Of a DNA stretch of 64,000 nucleotides, positions 20,618-30,710 are shown piece after piece. Position 1 is the stretch's first letter. Every line of letters begins with the position of its first letter. The notes below the pieces were generated by a model. That model made no database searches. It was not told where the DNA came from and saw only the letters and a list, made by a program, of their open reading frames with translations. This stretch comes from Plasmodiophora brassicae (lineage: Eukaryota; Endomyxa; Phytomyxea; Plasmodiophorida; Plasmodiophoridae). Location of the stretch: positions 731,250 through 795,249 of the forward strand of contig JASFAU010000017.1 in assembly GCA_039704465.1 (NCBI GenBank), read 5' to 3'. A program made the translations under genes and the position numbers.

Positions 20618-22534
20618 TCACCCCTGGCGCCGTTGTTTAATCCGGTCTTCTTGAAGGCGAACCGCAGGCGTGATGGCGTCGAGCGTCACCTCGACGTCGA
20701 CCGTCATGGGCGACCCGTGATGGCCGGTCTCGGACCGGATCATCGTGTAGTGCAGGCCGAGCCGTCGGGCTTCGATCTGGAAGCAGGGGTAGAACCAGTC
20801 GGCGGCGCCCATCATCCCGACCCTCATGTAGATCTCGAACAGGGACGTGCCATTCGCCATGAAGATCGAGTTCGACAGGCCTGTGCAATTAACCAGCGCA
20901 GCGTGTGCGCGTCCGTTGTCAGCAACGCCATCCACCAGACGACAACGACAAACGTCGTACCGGCGCCATGCGGGCCGACCAGGACGTCGGCCTCGTAGTG
21001 CAGACGCACCATGCGCTCATACGAGTCGACGAACGAATCGTAAACGTCCACGACGGCGTTCGGGAACCGGCGCCGCAGCCCAGCGAGGAGGTCCTACAGC
21101 GAGAACGTTGCACGTCAGGGCGCGTCAGCGCAGGCACACAGACGACTGTACGAACGTTGTGGTTGACAATGTGGCGTGCCAGGTTCCCTCGCGACTGAAG
21201 AACGATGCGCACGGGACGGCGACCGCTCGGCACCTGCAGGGCCCATGTTGAGTTACGTTCGCAGGGCCGGTTTCGCAATCGAGCGGCCGGCCTACCCGCT
21301 GTGGAAACCGTTTCGCGAGGTGCAGGCGGAACTCGTCGCGAACCAGGACCGCGGCGCGGGGTATCAATCGTCCTGTTTGGGTGAGTTCATCATCGAGGCC
21401 GTTGATCGCCTGCACGAGGTACCTCCAGCAGTGGCGGTCGGCACCAGCAATTTCTCGACGTGGTAGACCGTCCTGGGGTCGTAGTCGATGAAGCGCGAAC
21501 GGTCCAGCCCTGGGCACGACGATGGTTACCAACACGACGGGCAGGGCACAGACCGGCAGCAGTGTCCTACCGAGCATGGCGTACAGGTCCCAGAGGCCGT
21601 CCGGCCCTGGGGGGCGGTACGCCATGATCCGGACGTCGGGGTTGGCGATCAGCCAGTCGCGTACCATGGCCAGCCGCAGGAACGACTCGACCAGCCAATG
21701 AAAGTACCTGACCAGCCGATCCCACTCGAGTCAGCACGACCGTTCCCAGGCGACCGCATCCCGATCCGGCTAACCGATAGGCCCAGAACATGGCGATGAG
21801 GACGACACGACCTTTGATTGGCGATACGGGGCCATCTGCCAGTGTCGGGTACGGGTTCCAGGGCCCTTCCTCGCAGCCGCCCGGGCGGTACACTATCGAG
21901 CAATCGTACACGATGGATTCATGGCCGGTGACGTACGCCTGCAACGCGCGAACGTTAGACGCTCCCTGCAGTCGGCCAGCAATTGCGGCACGACGACGTT
22001 CTGGAACAGGACGACCATGCCCTTGACCTCGTCGTAGTCGTAGGCCGGCAGCCGAACGATCATGTTCGGATCGTCGGGCGGCGTCTCGGTCATGCCGACG
22101 TCCTTCTCGATCGTCGTCGCGTACTGCAACCCGCGCAGGGCATCGTCCAGACCGTGCAGGCACCCTGATCGAATACACGTCAGCAGGTTGGAGCGCACGG
22201 CGATGTCGTAATCGAAGATCGAGAACAGACCCGGGTGGTTAAGCGGGCCGGGAAGATCCAGGCCGACGCCGAGAGACATCGGGTCAAGAAGCCGGAACGG
22301 CGCCGCCGGCTGGCCATGGACCCCTTTGGAACGGCGCACAACGGCGCGGTCGTCGAGGTCCTGTGGTTGTGGGCGGCGGGACATCAGCAGGGCAAACGTC
22401 GTCAGCAGCAGGAGAACGGCAGCGATCGATGCCAGCATTGGCGCGCCGCGCAGGGTCTTGGCCGGGTACCGTCGAGCCGTCCGAATCGCCTGCCGCATAC
22501 GCCCTTCCAGCGTACGTCGCCTGCGGGATAGCAT
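20618..22534 (-). CDS. GT61-family glycosyltransferase (DUF563)
   Basis: Eight exons, complement of 20618-20880, 20961-21093, 21156-21233, 21296-21372, 21423-21509, 21571-21707, 21775-21938 and 21998-22534, total 492 codons (491 aa); all seven junctions keep phase. A type II anchor lies at residues ~33-51 (MLASIAAVLLLLTTFALLM). The GT61 blocks follow: YFHWLVESFLRLAMV, PGPDGLWDLYAMLG, LVPTATAGG, RRPVRIVLQSRG, and the family's most conserved motif EADVLVGPHGAGLSNSIF, split by an 80-bp intron. The family includes plant beta-1,2-xylosyltransferase and EOGT, Golgi/ER enzymes that glycosylate proteins or polysaccharides. The acceptor here is unknown. Confidence 0.85.
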
Positions 22535-22787
22535 CGCTGCTGTACTAAATCTGGAAATAGCCGAGAACAGGGCTTCCGCCTTCCGGAAGCAGGAAGCGCG
22601 TGGTCACAAAAATGCGTGACTGGCAATCGGTTCTACATACCAACATACCAACAGCAGCGGGACATACGCATATACCAGAGTTAAACTTCGGTTGAAGCAC
22701 CACCCTCGTTGGGCACAACCCCGGCTTTAAGCACCCGACCCCAGGAACAATAATTATTGTTCTCATAACCAGAACCGGTGTGAACAT

Positions 22788-22876
22788 GTCCGAACCGAAC
22801 TGAACCGTCATGGGACGTGTGAACCAGGAACCGAACCGAACCAGCGATCCTCGAACCGAACCGAACCGACACCGAG
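22788..22876. repeat. Imperfect GAACC/CCGAA simple repeat
   Basis: At least ten copies of GAACC or CCGAA occur in 89 bp, partly in perfect runs. Confidence 0.75.
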
Positions 22877-23198
22877 CCAGCGCTATATAACCGCGGTTTA
22901 CCAGTCGCCGCGTGCGGCCACATGCTCCTGCCTTGCTGCCGCCCTTGCTGTTGCGGTTGCGGTCGTCCTCACCGTCGCCACCCTGCTTGGTGTATTGTTT
23001 CGTCGCTGCCGACTGCGCAGTCGTTACCGCCGCTATATCGCCGCCCTGCCTGCTGCTGCCCCAGTCCTGCCGTCGCCGATCTGCCGACATGCCGATCACG
23101 CTCGCAATCGGTCCACTTTCGACACCGTCGACCCGGGCAGACCCTACTCTGGGGACACCAATCGGGAAGGTCCTCATGACGCTCCCGCGAATCCCGGT

Positions 23199-23258
23199 AA
23201 AATCATTTATCGTCTATCGGAGTCGTCGAAAATCATTTATCGTCTATCGGAGTCGTCG
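23199..23258. repeat. Two tandem copies of a 30-bp unit
   Basis: The unit contains AATCATTTATCGTCTATCGG followed by AGTCGTCG and is repeated exactly once with a 30-bp period. Confidence 0.85.
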
Positions 23259-23629
23259 ACGGTTATTTTCAGAACGAGCCCTGCAAGTGGTTCAAAGGTA
23301 AACCTCGGTTTAAGCACCAACCTAAGCACAAACAATCCCGACTTGAAGCAACCGCCCCCAGGAACAAGTATTGTTCCCCGGGAACATACGCGAGAGTGTG
23401 ATCAGCGAATCTGTATGTACCGCAATATGGGGCATGAATAACAAAACCGCGCGCTCGCCCCAAACGCAGCTGCAAGCGCATGTGTGTGTGCCGAACTGGA
23501 TACAGCGGACGGGGACCCGCACCACCGGTACGGGATGATGCGCCCCGCGCGCGACACGGCAGCAGGCAGCTGCCGTGTCGCGCTATAATTGGCGCGGCTC
23601 CACGACGACGACGACGGGGGTCTCATCAT

Positions 23630-26600
23630 ATGTGGCCGGCGGCGTCGCGAACGCTCCGCCCGGGCCGCCGCCCCTGTGCCAGCGCCGCCGCCGGGCAGGC
23701 GCGTCGCCCGCCGTTCCTCACGGTGAAGCAGTGCGACCAGGTCATGGGTCGCGTCCTGCAGGCGCACGAGGCGCGCCGGCCGAGCGCCGCCGCCGACCCT
23801 GACGCCGCCGCGTCGCTCGGCGTCGTCCTCCGCCAGCTGCCCGGGTTCGTCGGCCACCGTCTCGCCGACATCAAACGCCTGCCGCACATCGCCACGAAGC
23901 TCGTCAAGCTCAGCGCCGCCGGCCTGATCGGTACGTGTCCGGACGCGCGCGCCCCCCTCCCGCTGACCGTCGTCGTCGTCGCCAGGGCGGACCCAGGCGC
24001 ACGACCTGCTGGGCGCGATCGAGGCCAGGACGCGCGACCACATGCACGCGCTGGACGGCCGCGAGCTGTCCACGCTGGTCACCGCGCTGGCCAAGGCGCC
24101 GCCCGGCCTGGTCGGCGCCGACTTCTTCGACCGCGTCGCCGTCCGCGTCGTCGCGGCCGGCGCCGACGACGTCGAACCGCGCGCCCTGTCCGGCATCCTC
24201 TGGGCCGCCGTCCAGGCCCGGTTCCGCAACGACGCCCTGCTCGACGCCGTCGTCGGGCGCGTCGTCGCCGACGCGCACCGGTTCGACCAGCACAGCGTGT
24301 CGTCGGTCGCCTGGGCGCTCGCCCGGTCCCGCGTCCGGCACGGGGCGGCGTTCGGCGCGATCGCGCGCCGCGCCATCGCCATCATGGGGACGTGCACGCC
24401 GCACAGCGTCGCGTCGCTGGCCTGGGCGTTCGCCACCGTCGGCGACCGCCACGACGCGCTGTTCGCCGCGATCGCCGCCCGCATCCAGGCGGACCCGCGC
24501 GGCTTTACCGGCCAGGCGCTGGCCAACGCCGCCTGGGCGTTCGCCACCGTCCGCATCGCCGACCCCGACCTGTTCGCCGTGTTCGCCGCCGCCGACGTCG
24601 CCGCGTTCAACCCGCAGGAGCTGGTCAACGTCGCCTGGGCGTTCGCGACGCTCGGCGTGCGCGACCAGGCCGCGTTCGTCGGCGGGGTCGCGCGGCGCGC
24701 CGCCGCCCACGCCGACCGGCTCACCGCCCAGCAGGTCTCCAACCTGGCCTGGGCGCTCGCCACGCTCGGCGTGCGCCGCGACGACGCCGTGTTTGACGCG
24801 ATCGGCCGCGCCACCCTGCGCCTCGTCGACACGTTCGCCGCGCAGGCCGTCGCCACGACCGCCTGGGCGTACGCGCAGGTCGGCGCCCGGGCCGGCGACG
24901 CCCCCGTCCTCGTCGCCCTGCGCCGCCGGGCGATCGCGCAGGTGCACGCGTTCACGCCGCAGGGCCTGGCGATGACGGCGTCGGCGTTCGCCAGCGTCGC
25001 AGGCGCCGGCGACGCCGACCTGTTCCGGGTGATCGCGCGGCGCGCCACCCGCGACATGGACGCGTTCGCGGCCCGCGACCTGACGACGCTGTCGTGGGCG
25101 TTCGCCCAGGTCGACAGCGCCGTCCTGGCGGCGGCCGGCGGCGCCGACGACCTGTTCCGGGGCGTCGGCCGGCGCGCCCTGGCCGTCGTCGACACGTTCG
25201 TGGCGGTCGGCCTGGCGCGGACGACGCGCGCCTTCGCCCGGGTCCGCGTCGCCCCCAGCGGCCTGTTCGCCGCCATGGCCCGCCGCGTCGTCGACCTGGC
25301 CGCCACGTTCTCCCCCGAGTCGATCGCCAACTGCGCCTGGGCGTTCGCCACGGTCGGGTACGCCGGCGACGACGCCGCCGACCTGTTCGGGGCGCTGGCG
25401 CGGCGCGCCCTCGACGTCGCCGGCGCGTTCGACGCGCCCGCCCTCGCCGACACCGCCTGGGCGTTCGCGCAGGTCGCCGCACCGGCACACGATGGCCTGT
25501 TCCGGGCGCTGGGCCGCCGCGCCGTCGTCGTCGCCGACGCGTTCACCGCCGAGCAGGTGGCGGCGACGGCGTCGGCGTTCGCCCAGGTCGGCGCGCTCGA
25601 CGACGACGGCGCGCTGGTCGACGCGCTCGGGCGCCGCGCCCTCGCCCTGATCGACGCGTTCGACGCGCGCGGCGTCGTCCGCGTCCTGCGCGCGTTCACG
25701 TCGACGCCCGCCGGCGCCGACGTCGCCCGGCGCTTCGTCCGGGAGCGCCTGCCGGTCGTCGTCGACGACCTGCCCGCCGACGGCGTCGTCGCGGTGCTCG
25801 TGGCGCTCGCGGACGCCGGAGGTGGCGACCCGATGATCGTCGAGCGGGTCGTCGGGCGCGCGGACGCGGTCTGCACTGCGGGGGACGTGGCGCGCGCACT
25901 TCGGGCCTGCGTCGGACTGCGCGTCCGGCGCGACGCCCACCTCGTGACGACGCTGCTGGTCGCGTCGCTCGCGTCCGTCGAGGCGCTCGACGCGCAGGGC
26001 GTCGCTGATCTGTCGTTGGCGCTCGTCGAGCTCGACGACGATCGGTGCGCCGACCTGGCCGTCGCCCTGGCGTACCACGGGGCGACGGTGGCGCGCGAGT
26101 GCACCGGCGCGGCGATCGCAACGATCCTGTCGGCGTGCGCCCGCCTCGGCGTCGGCGCCCGGGACGCGCCGGCAACGACGAACCTGTTCGCCAAGCTGGG
26201 CAGGCGCGTCGCCATCCGCCCCGACCTGCTGCCGGACGGCGACGCGCTCGCCAGGACGGCCTGGGCCGTTGCCAGCGCCACGATCCGGTTCAGCCCGTTC
26301 GCCGGCGGCGACGACGACGACGACGACGACCGGGCCGAGCTCGCAGAGTACTGGCCGGAAGCCATGTCGGTCGGCCTGACCTACGCCGACCTGTTCGCCT
26401 CCCTCGGGCGGCAATGCGTTGCCGTCATCGCCGGCGACGACGTCGTCCTCCCGGGGCAGGTCGCGACGCTGTGCAGGGCGTTCGCCGCGACAGGCACCGG
26501 CACCGGCGCCGTCTACGACGCCCTGGTCGCCCGGGCCGTGTCCACTCTCGACGCGTTCGACCGCGCGGCACTGTCCGACCTGCTCTGGGCGATCGCCGTC

Positions 26601-27176
26601 GCCGATGTCGCCGTCGACGACCGCGTCGCCGTCGCCTTCCTGCGCAGGGCGGCCGCGTCGTTCGACGACGACGGCGTCCTGCAGGCGGCGACCCGGCGGT
26701 GGCTGCTGGCCATGGGCCCGGAACGGTCCAGCGACGTCATCGCGCGGGCGTCGCTGTCGGCCCTGCCCTGTTTGACGTCGCCATTGTCGTCGTCGTCGTC
26801 CGACCCGGGCGCCGTGTCCGCCCTGCAGAGCTCCGTCGTCGAGACGTTGCAGGCCGTGCAGGCGCCCGGGTCTCGCCTCGTCGCCCAGTACGTGTGCCCG
26901 GACACGGCCTGCCTGGTCGACATCGCGTTCCCAGGCGCCAAGGTCGCCGTCCAGGTCCACGACCCGGCCCGGTTCCGCCAGGACGTGCAGAGCGGGCGCC
27001 TGCAGCTGGACGGCGACGCCCTGCTGACGCAGCGCCTCCTGCGCCGGCACGGCTGGGCCGTCGTCAGCGTCGACTTCGCCGAATGGATCCCGCTGCACGC
27101 CGGCAACCCGCTGCACGACCACCCCGGCAAGGTCGCGTTCCTCAGGTCCAGACTGCCCGCCAGCGTCCTCCAATAG
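23630..27176 (+). CDS. OPR-type helical-repeat protein with C-terminal RAP domain
   Basis: Two exons, 23630-23930 and 23986-27176 (55-bp intron, phase 1), give 1163 aa. The N-terminus is rich in Arg/Ala/Ser without acids (MWPAASRTLRPGRRP), like an organelle presequence. From residue ~150 at least eleven tandem ~37-residue helical repeats carry a W-A-F/L-A signature (SLAWAFATVG, NAAWAFATVR, NVAWAFATLG, NLAWALATLG, TTAWAYAQVG, NCAWAFATVG, DTAWAFAQV). Residues ~1070-1155 form a RAP domain (LVDIAFPGAKVAVQVHDP, LLRRHGWAVVSVDFAEW). OPR and FAST-like proteins bind organellar RNA and control its stability, splicing or translation. Mitochondrial location is inferred. An Asp run near residue 885 is encoded by a GAC microsatellite. 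Another upstream exon is possible. Confidence 0.85.
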
Positions 27177-27295
27177 AACCGGCTATTGATTCCAGCATGC
27201 ACCGGGACGTACCCGCCCTGCGTTGCGATACGGTACGGATCGGGCTGGGGCAGCCGAGCGGCCGGATTCGATCTTCGCCCGCCCGCGTATCGCCC

Positions 27296-29061
27296 ATGAG
27301 CGCACGTCGCGGCGGCATGGCCATGCCGGACGCGCCTGCGACGTCGGCAGGGGACGATAGGGGCCGGTCGATGACGGCGGCGTCGAGGAACGAGATGGAC
27401 GTGTTCCGGGACCAGCAGGTCTTCTTCCTGAAGAACGCCTTGGACGAGCAGCGCAGGCGCGCCCAGCGCCACGCGGCCGAGGCCGACGCCCTGCGCCACG
27501 AGGCCAAAGTTCGGGAGACGGGCAACCTGGACATGGTCGACTTCCTGCAGAAGCGCATCAAGGTCGGGCGCCGCCGTTGCCCCCCATCCGACCAGGTGGG
27601 CCGCAGGTACCCAGTGACGGCCTGGACGTACAGGACGTCGAGCGCCAGAACGAGGACATTGCCAGGAAGCTGGACGAGTTCCTCGCCAACGAGGCCGACC
27701 ACATTGCCTCGATCGACAGCATCGCCCAGGGCAAGATCGCGTCGGTGCAGGGCGACGCCCACCGTCAGGTCGCCGAGCTGCGCGTCAAGTACGACGAGTG
27801 CCAGGTGCGGCTGACGAGACACCGGCGTTGGCGCACGACGCCCTAACTCGGGCGGTATCGCAGGCCGAGCTGAACACGCTGAAGGCGTTCCGCGAAGAGA
27901 AGACCGCTCTGGAGCGCGACCTCGACGACGTCCGGCGAGCCGCCGACCAACGCGAGGCGCAGCTGTTGCGCCAGGCCGATCAGGTCGAGCGCGATCATCG
28001 CGCGGAGATCGTCAAGGTGACGACGACGCGCGCCCTGGATGCAACCGGCCGGTCGAGTGCTGATCCCCGTCTGGAACGCGCGGCAGATTCGTCAGGCGTG
28101 CGCGTCCGAGATCAGTGCGGCACACAGCGCGTCGCGGCGCCTGGCCGAGAGCGACCTCACCCTGGAATCGAAACGTCTGCGCGTCGACAACGCCCGGTTC
28201 CAGAGCGAACTGTACTTCCACGAGCAGCAAACCGCGCGTCTGGTCAAGGAGAACGAAGCGTTGCACGGGAAGGTCAAGGTCGCTCTGCATGCTGTACCGG
28301 TGCGCCCATCCCGCCACCCGCTCGCTGACCACGCCTGGTGCGCACAGGAGCAAGCGCGACAGCTGGAACTCGCTGCTGGCAAGGAGCGGCACTACGCGGA
28401 ACGAGGCGCTCAGCAGCAGCGACGCATTCGTGAACTGTTACGCAAGGTCGACAGCGTCGAGCACGACCTGGTGCAGGCCACGCAAGCGGGCCAGGCGAGC
28501 GTCGTCGAGGTGGAGCAGGCGGCCAGCGCCGAGCTGGCCGCCTGTCGCATCGAAACGGCCGAGTGCAGGGCCGCCCTCGACGTCAAGACACGCGAGCTCC
28601 AGCACATGCGCGTCCTGGCAAGGGTTGGGTTCCCGTCTCGGTCGCGTTGATAGGGGAACGTCCATATTGACGTGCGCGGTGGTTACCGTCAGGCGATCCT
28701 GTCGCAGCGCACTCAGACGGAGCGGTTCTTCCACGAAGCACTGGAACAGGTTCGCGCGGAACGGCAGGGTCGCCAGGACGTCCAGCAGCACGGCCCGGGT
28801 GACGCGAAGGGCGACCAGACCGCCCCGACGCGGAGGCGGCGGCAGAACGAGAACCTGGACGACGTCGACCTGGACGAACGGGAGCGCATCCTCCGGCTGC
28901 TGTTCGCCAAGATGAACCTCAGCACTGTGCTGCGCGGACCGCCCGAGGAGCTCGCCCCGGAGCACTCGTTCCACGTCCAGCGGGACACGCGTCTGCCTCC
29001 ACCGTACTCGCCTGCTGCGTTCCAGTTCGTCACCACCCTGGACGACGATAAACTCGAGTAA
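27296..29061 (+). CDS. BBOF1: BBOF1-like flagellar/basal-body coiled-coil protein
   Basis: Six exons, 27296-27562, 27634-27804, 27864-28016, 28087-28278, 28348-28623 and 28693-29061, all joined in phase 0, give 475 aa. Almost the whole length from residue 35 to ~400 is coiled coil (for example FLKNALDEQRRRAQRHAAEA, TLKAFREEKTALERDLDDVR, HEQQTARLVKENEALHGKV). The C-terminal part ILSQRTQTERFFHEALEQV and LDERERILRLLFAKMN matches the conserved end of basal body orientation factor 1 (CCDC176, DUF4515 group). BBOF1 is an axonemal/basal-body protein of ciliated cells, so the organism should have a flagellated stage. The intron count is high, but every one removes a stop or restores a heptad. Confidence 0.75.
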
Positions 29062-29490
29062 ACGACGTCGTCGACACAGATTTGTGCTGCACTGTCCAGT
29101 TCTTGCTCGGCAAGGACGACAGCAGCCAGGGCACGCATATATAGCGTCGCCAGGAGTGTGTCTGCCGTCTCGCCCGCAACGCTCCAGTACAGAGGTCCCC
29201 GATGGCGACTTGTTATCGAAACCCGCATGCCCCACCAGCGACTCCACACATGAATGCTGCCTTCATATAATAGCGGGTACGCTGACAGCGTCGACATACG
29301 TTTTCGACTGGTCGGCACGTTTGCAAGGCCATATAAATATACCGGGAGAATAGTACCTTGACCTGGGCAGAGACAATGTACGTATGTGTAGACTGTTCGC
29401 AACTGACAGTGCCCAGGGCCTCGTTCCCGAACGGCAAACATATCCCTTTCGTTGTATCGGGCGCGTTAATCGATGGAGCGTTCCCGCGCC

Positions 29491-29823
29491 ACCCCAACCA
29501 GTGCCAAGGGCCTCATAGCAATGCCACATCAACGGCTCCCAGGGCTACAGCACTTCAATCTTACTTCAAATATCAGCAAGGGAATTAAGCGATCTCCTGA
29601 GCCGCACTGCGTATCGCCCGATATTGGCCTGCACCGGGAGGTGGTCAGAGATGCGCCAGTGTGTTGTGGCGTGCTGGGTTCGCGTTGTGTTTGTACCCTC
29701 CTTTGACCCGTGCAGCAGGACTTCGTTCGGGAGATTCCCCTTGCTGATATTTGAAGTAAGATTGAATGTTGCAGCCCTGGGAGCCGAGCATTGCTATAAG
29801 GCCCTTGGCACTGGTTGGGGTGG
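29491..29823. repeat. Foldback element: ~95-bp inverted repeats around a ~135-bp loop
   Basis: The left arm, about 29491-29597, is the near-perfect reverse complement of the right arm, about 29731-29823. Shared phrases include CCCCAACCAGTGCCAAGGGC, GGCTCCCAGGGCT and ATCTTACTTCAAATATCAGC. The element lies in the 1.1-kb gap after the BBOF1-like gene and has no coding capacity. It could be a MITE-like transposon or a hairpin RNA source. Confidence 0.8.
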
Positions 29824-29832
29824 GGGAAGTTA

Positions 29833-30670
29833 CTACAGCCGTATCATGGTAGTCGTCATCGTCTGTACTGGTCGGTGCTGCGCTTCAAGCGTGGCGGCAT
29901 CGGCCCCAGCTTTGGCGGCTTTCCCCTTCGTTCTGGCCACATTAATTCGGTCGTCGGGCGTGGGCAGCGGTTCGTTCGTCCTAGGGCGCTTTGGGGCTAA
30001 GTGGTGCTGCGTGTGTTCGGTGTCGTTAATATCCATTCCGTCACCAGTGCCGGGTCGTGGTCCATCCGTCCGGCCAGGGCGTGCGCCTCCTGCTGTCGCT
30101 GTTGAGGTCGGCGGGTGCGCCTCGGACTCCGTGGCGGGCTCATCTAGCGGAGGGCTGTGGCCTGTGGGTATTATGTGCGGGTTCTTTGTGGTCTGGTAGT
30201 TTTTACGGTGACAACGTGGCCGCTGAGATCTCGGTCGCGGCTGGCAACGTTCTATAGGTCATATTCCGATGCCGCAAAGGGCTTTCCATGACCTTTGCCT
30301 GCAGGACTTCTTGAGTCCAGTCAAGCCCTCTACGTACGGCGGCTAGACTGATGAGGGGGCGTGTTAGATGCCAGTCTCCGTACTTACCACCGAATGTTTC
30401 AGGTTCCTCGGAAAGTTCCTGATGACGTCCGCACGACATCTGCTCGGCTACCGGACCGGGCAAATAAACATAGTCCATGTTGGCGCTACCTGCATCATGT
30501 CGTTCGACATTGTTCGCTCCCAAGAAATACCTGCTAGCCTTGTCCCTGGCACGCCGGGCGCCTGACGGCGGACCTCCAAATGGCTCTGGCTTGACCGTCA
30601 AACGGGGGGCTGACGGGGAAACCCACAGCAATATGGTCATGTTGGTTCCTGGCCATGACGCGATCGTCAA
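29833..30670 (-). CDS. Doubtful hypothetical gene or remnant
   Basis: A minus-strand frame of 155 codons (30203-30670) has coding-like composition (MDYVYLPGPVAEQMSCGRHQ, YGDWHLTRPLISLAAVRRGL). A second open stretch runs down to 29833 in another frame. It is Pro/Thr/Glu-rich and ends with a basic segment and KGKAAKAGADAATLEAQHRP. No GT-AG pair I tried joins them in phase, although the candidate intron 56 bp long ends at a good CAG. The upstream end overlaps the region before the GT71 start. It may be a broken gene. No family recognised. Confidence 0.25.
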
Positions 30671-30710
30671 GTGCCCCGACGGGCACCGGTCCGCGCGGTG
30701 GCGCCGCGGG

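Larger units (their letters stand above)
22681..23400. repeat. Diverged ~90-bp direct repeat flanking a short-repeat region
   Basis: Two related segments, about 22683-22770 and 23293-23380, share phrases such as CTTCGGTTGAAGCACCA / CTCGGTTTAAGCACCA and CCCCAGGAACAA-TATTGTTC. The intervening 520 bp contain GAACC-rich simple sequence and a 30-bp tandem pair. No gene is supported between the GT61 start and the OPR-RAP start; the 210-codon minus frame here is low-complexity. The arrangement could be a decayed terminal-repeat element, but neither target-site duplication nor coding remnant is visible. Confidence 0.5.

Noticed and set aside
23910..27173. Antisense open frame of 1087 codons opposite the OPR-RAP gene (and a 987-codon one at 23402-26365)
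   Set aside because: They are a by-product of extreme GC3 bias. The products are Arg/Gly/Ala or Ser/Arg-rich low complexity, whereas the plus strand has a family-consistent repeat and RAP domain.
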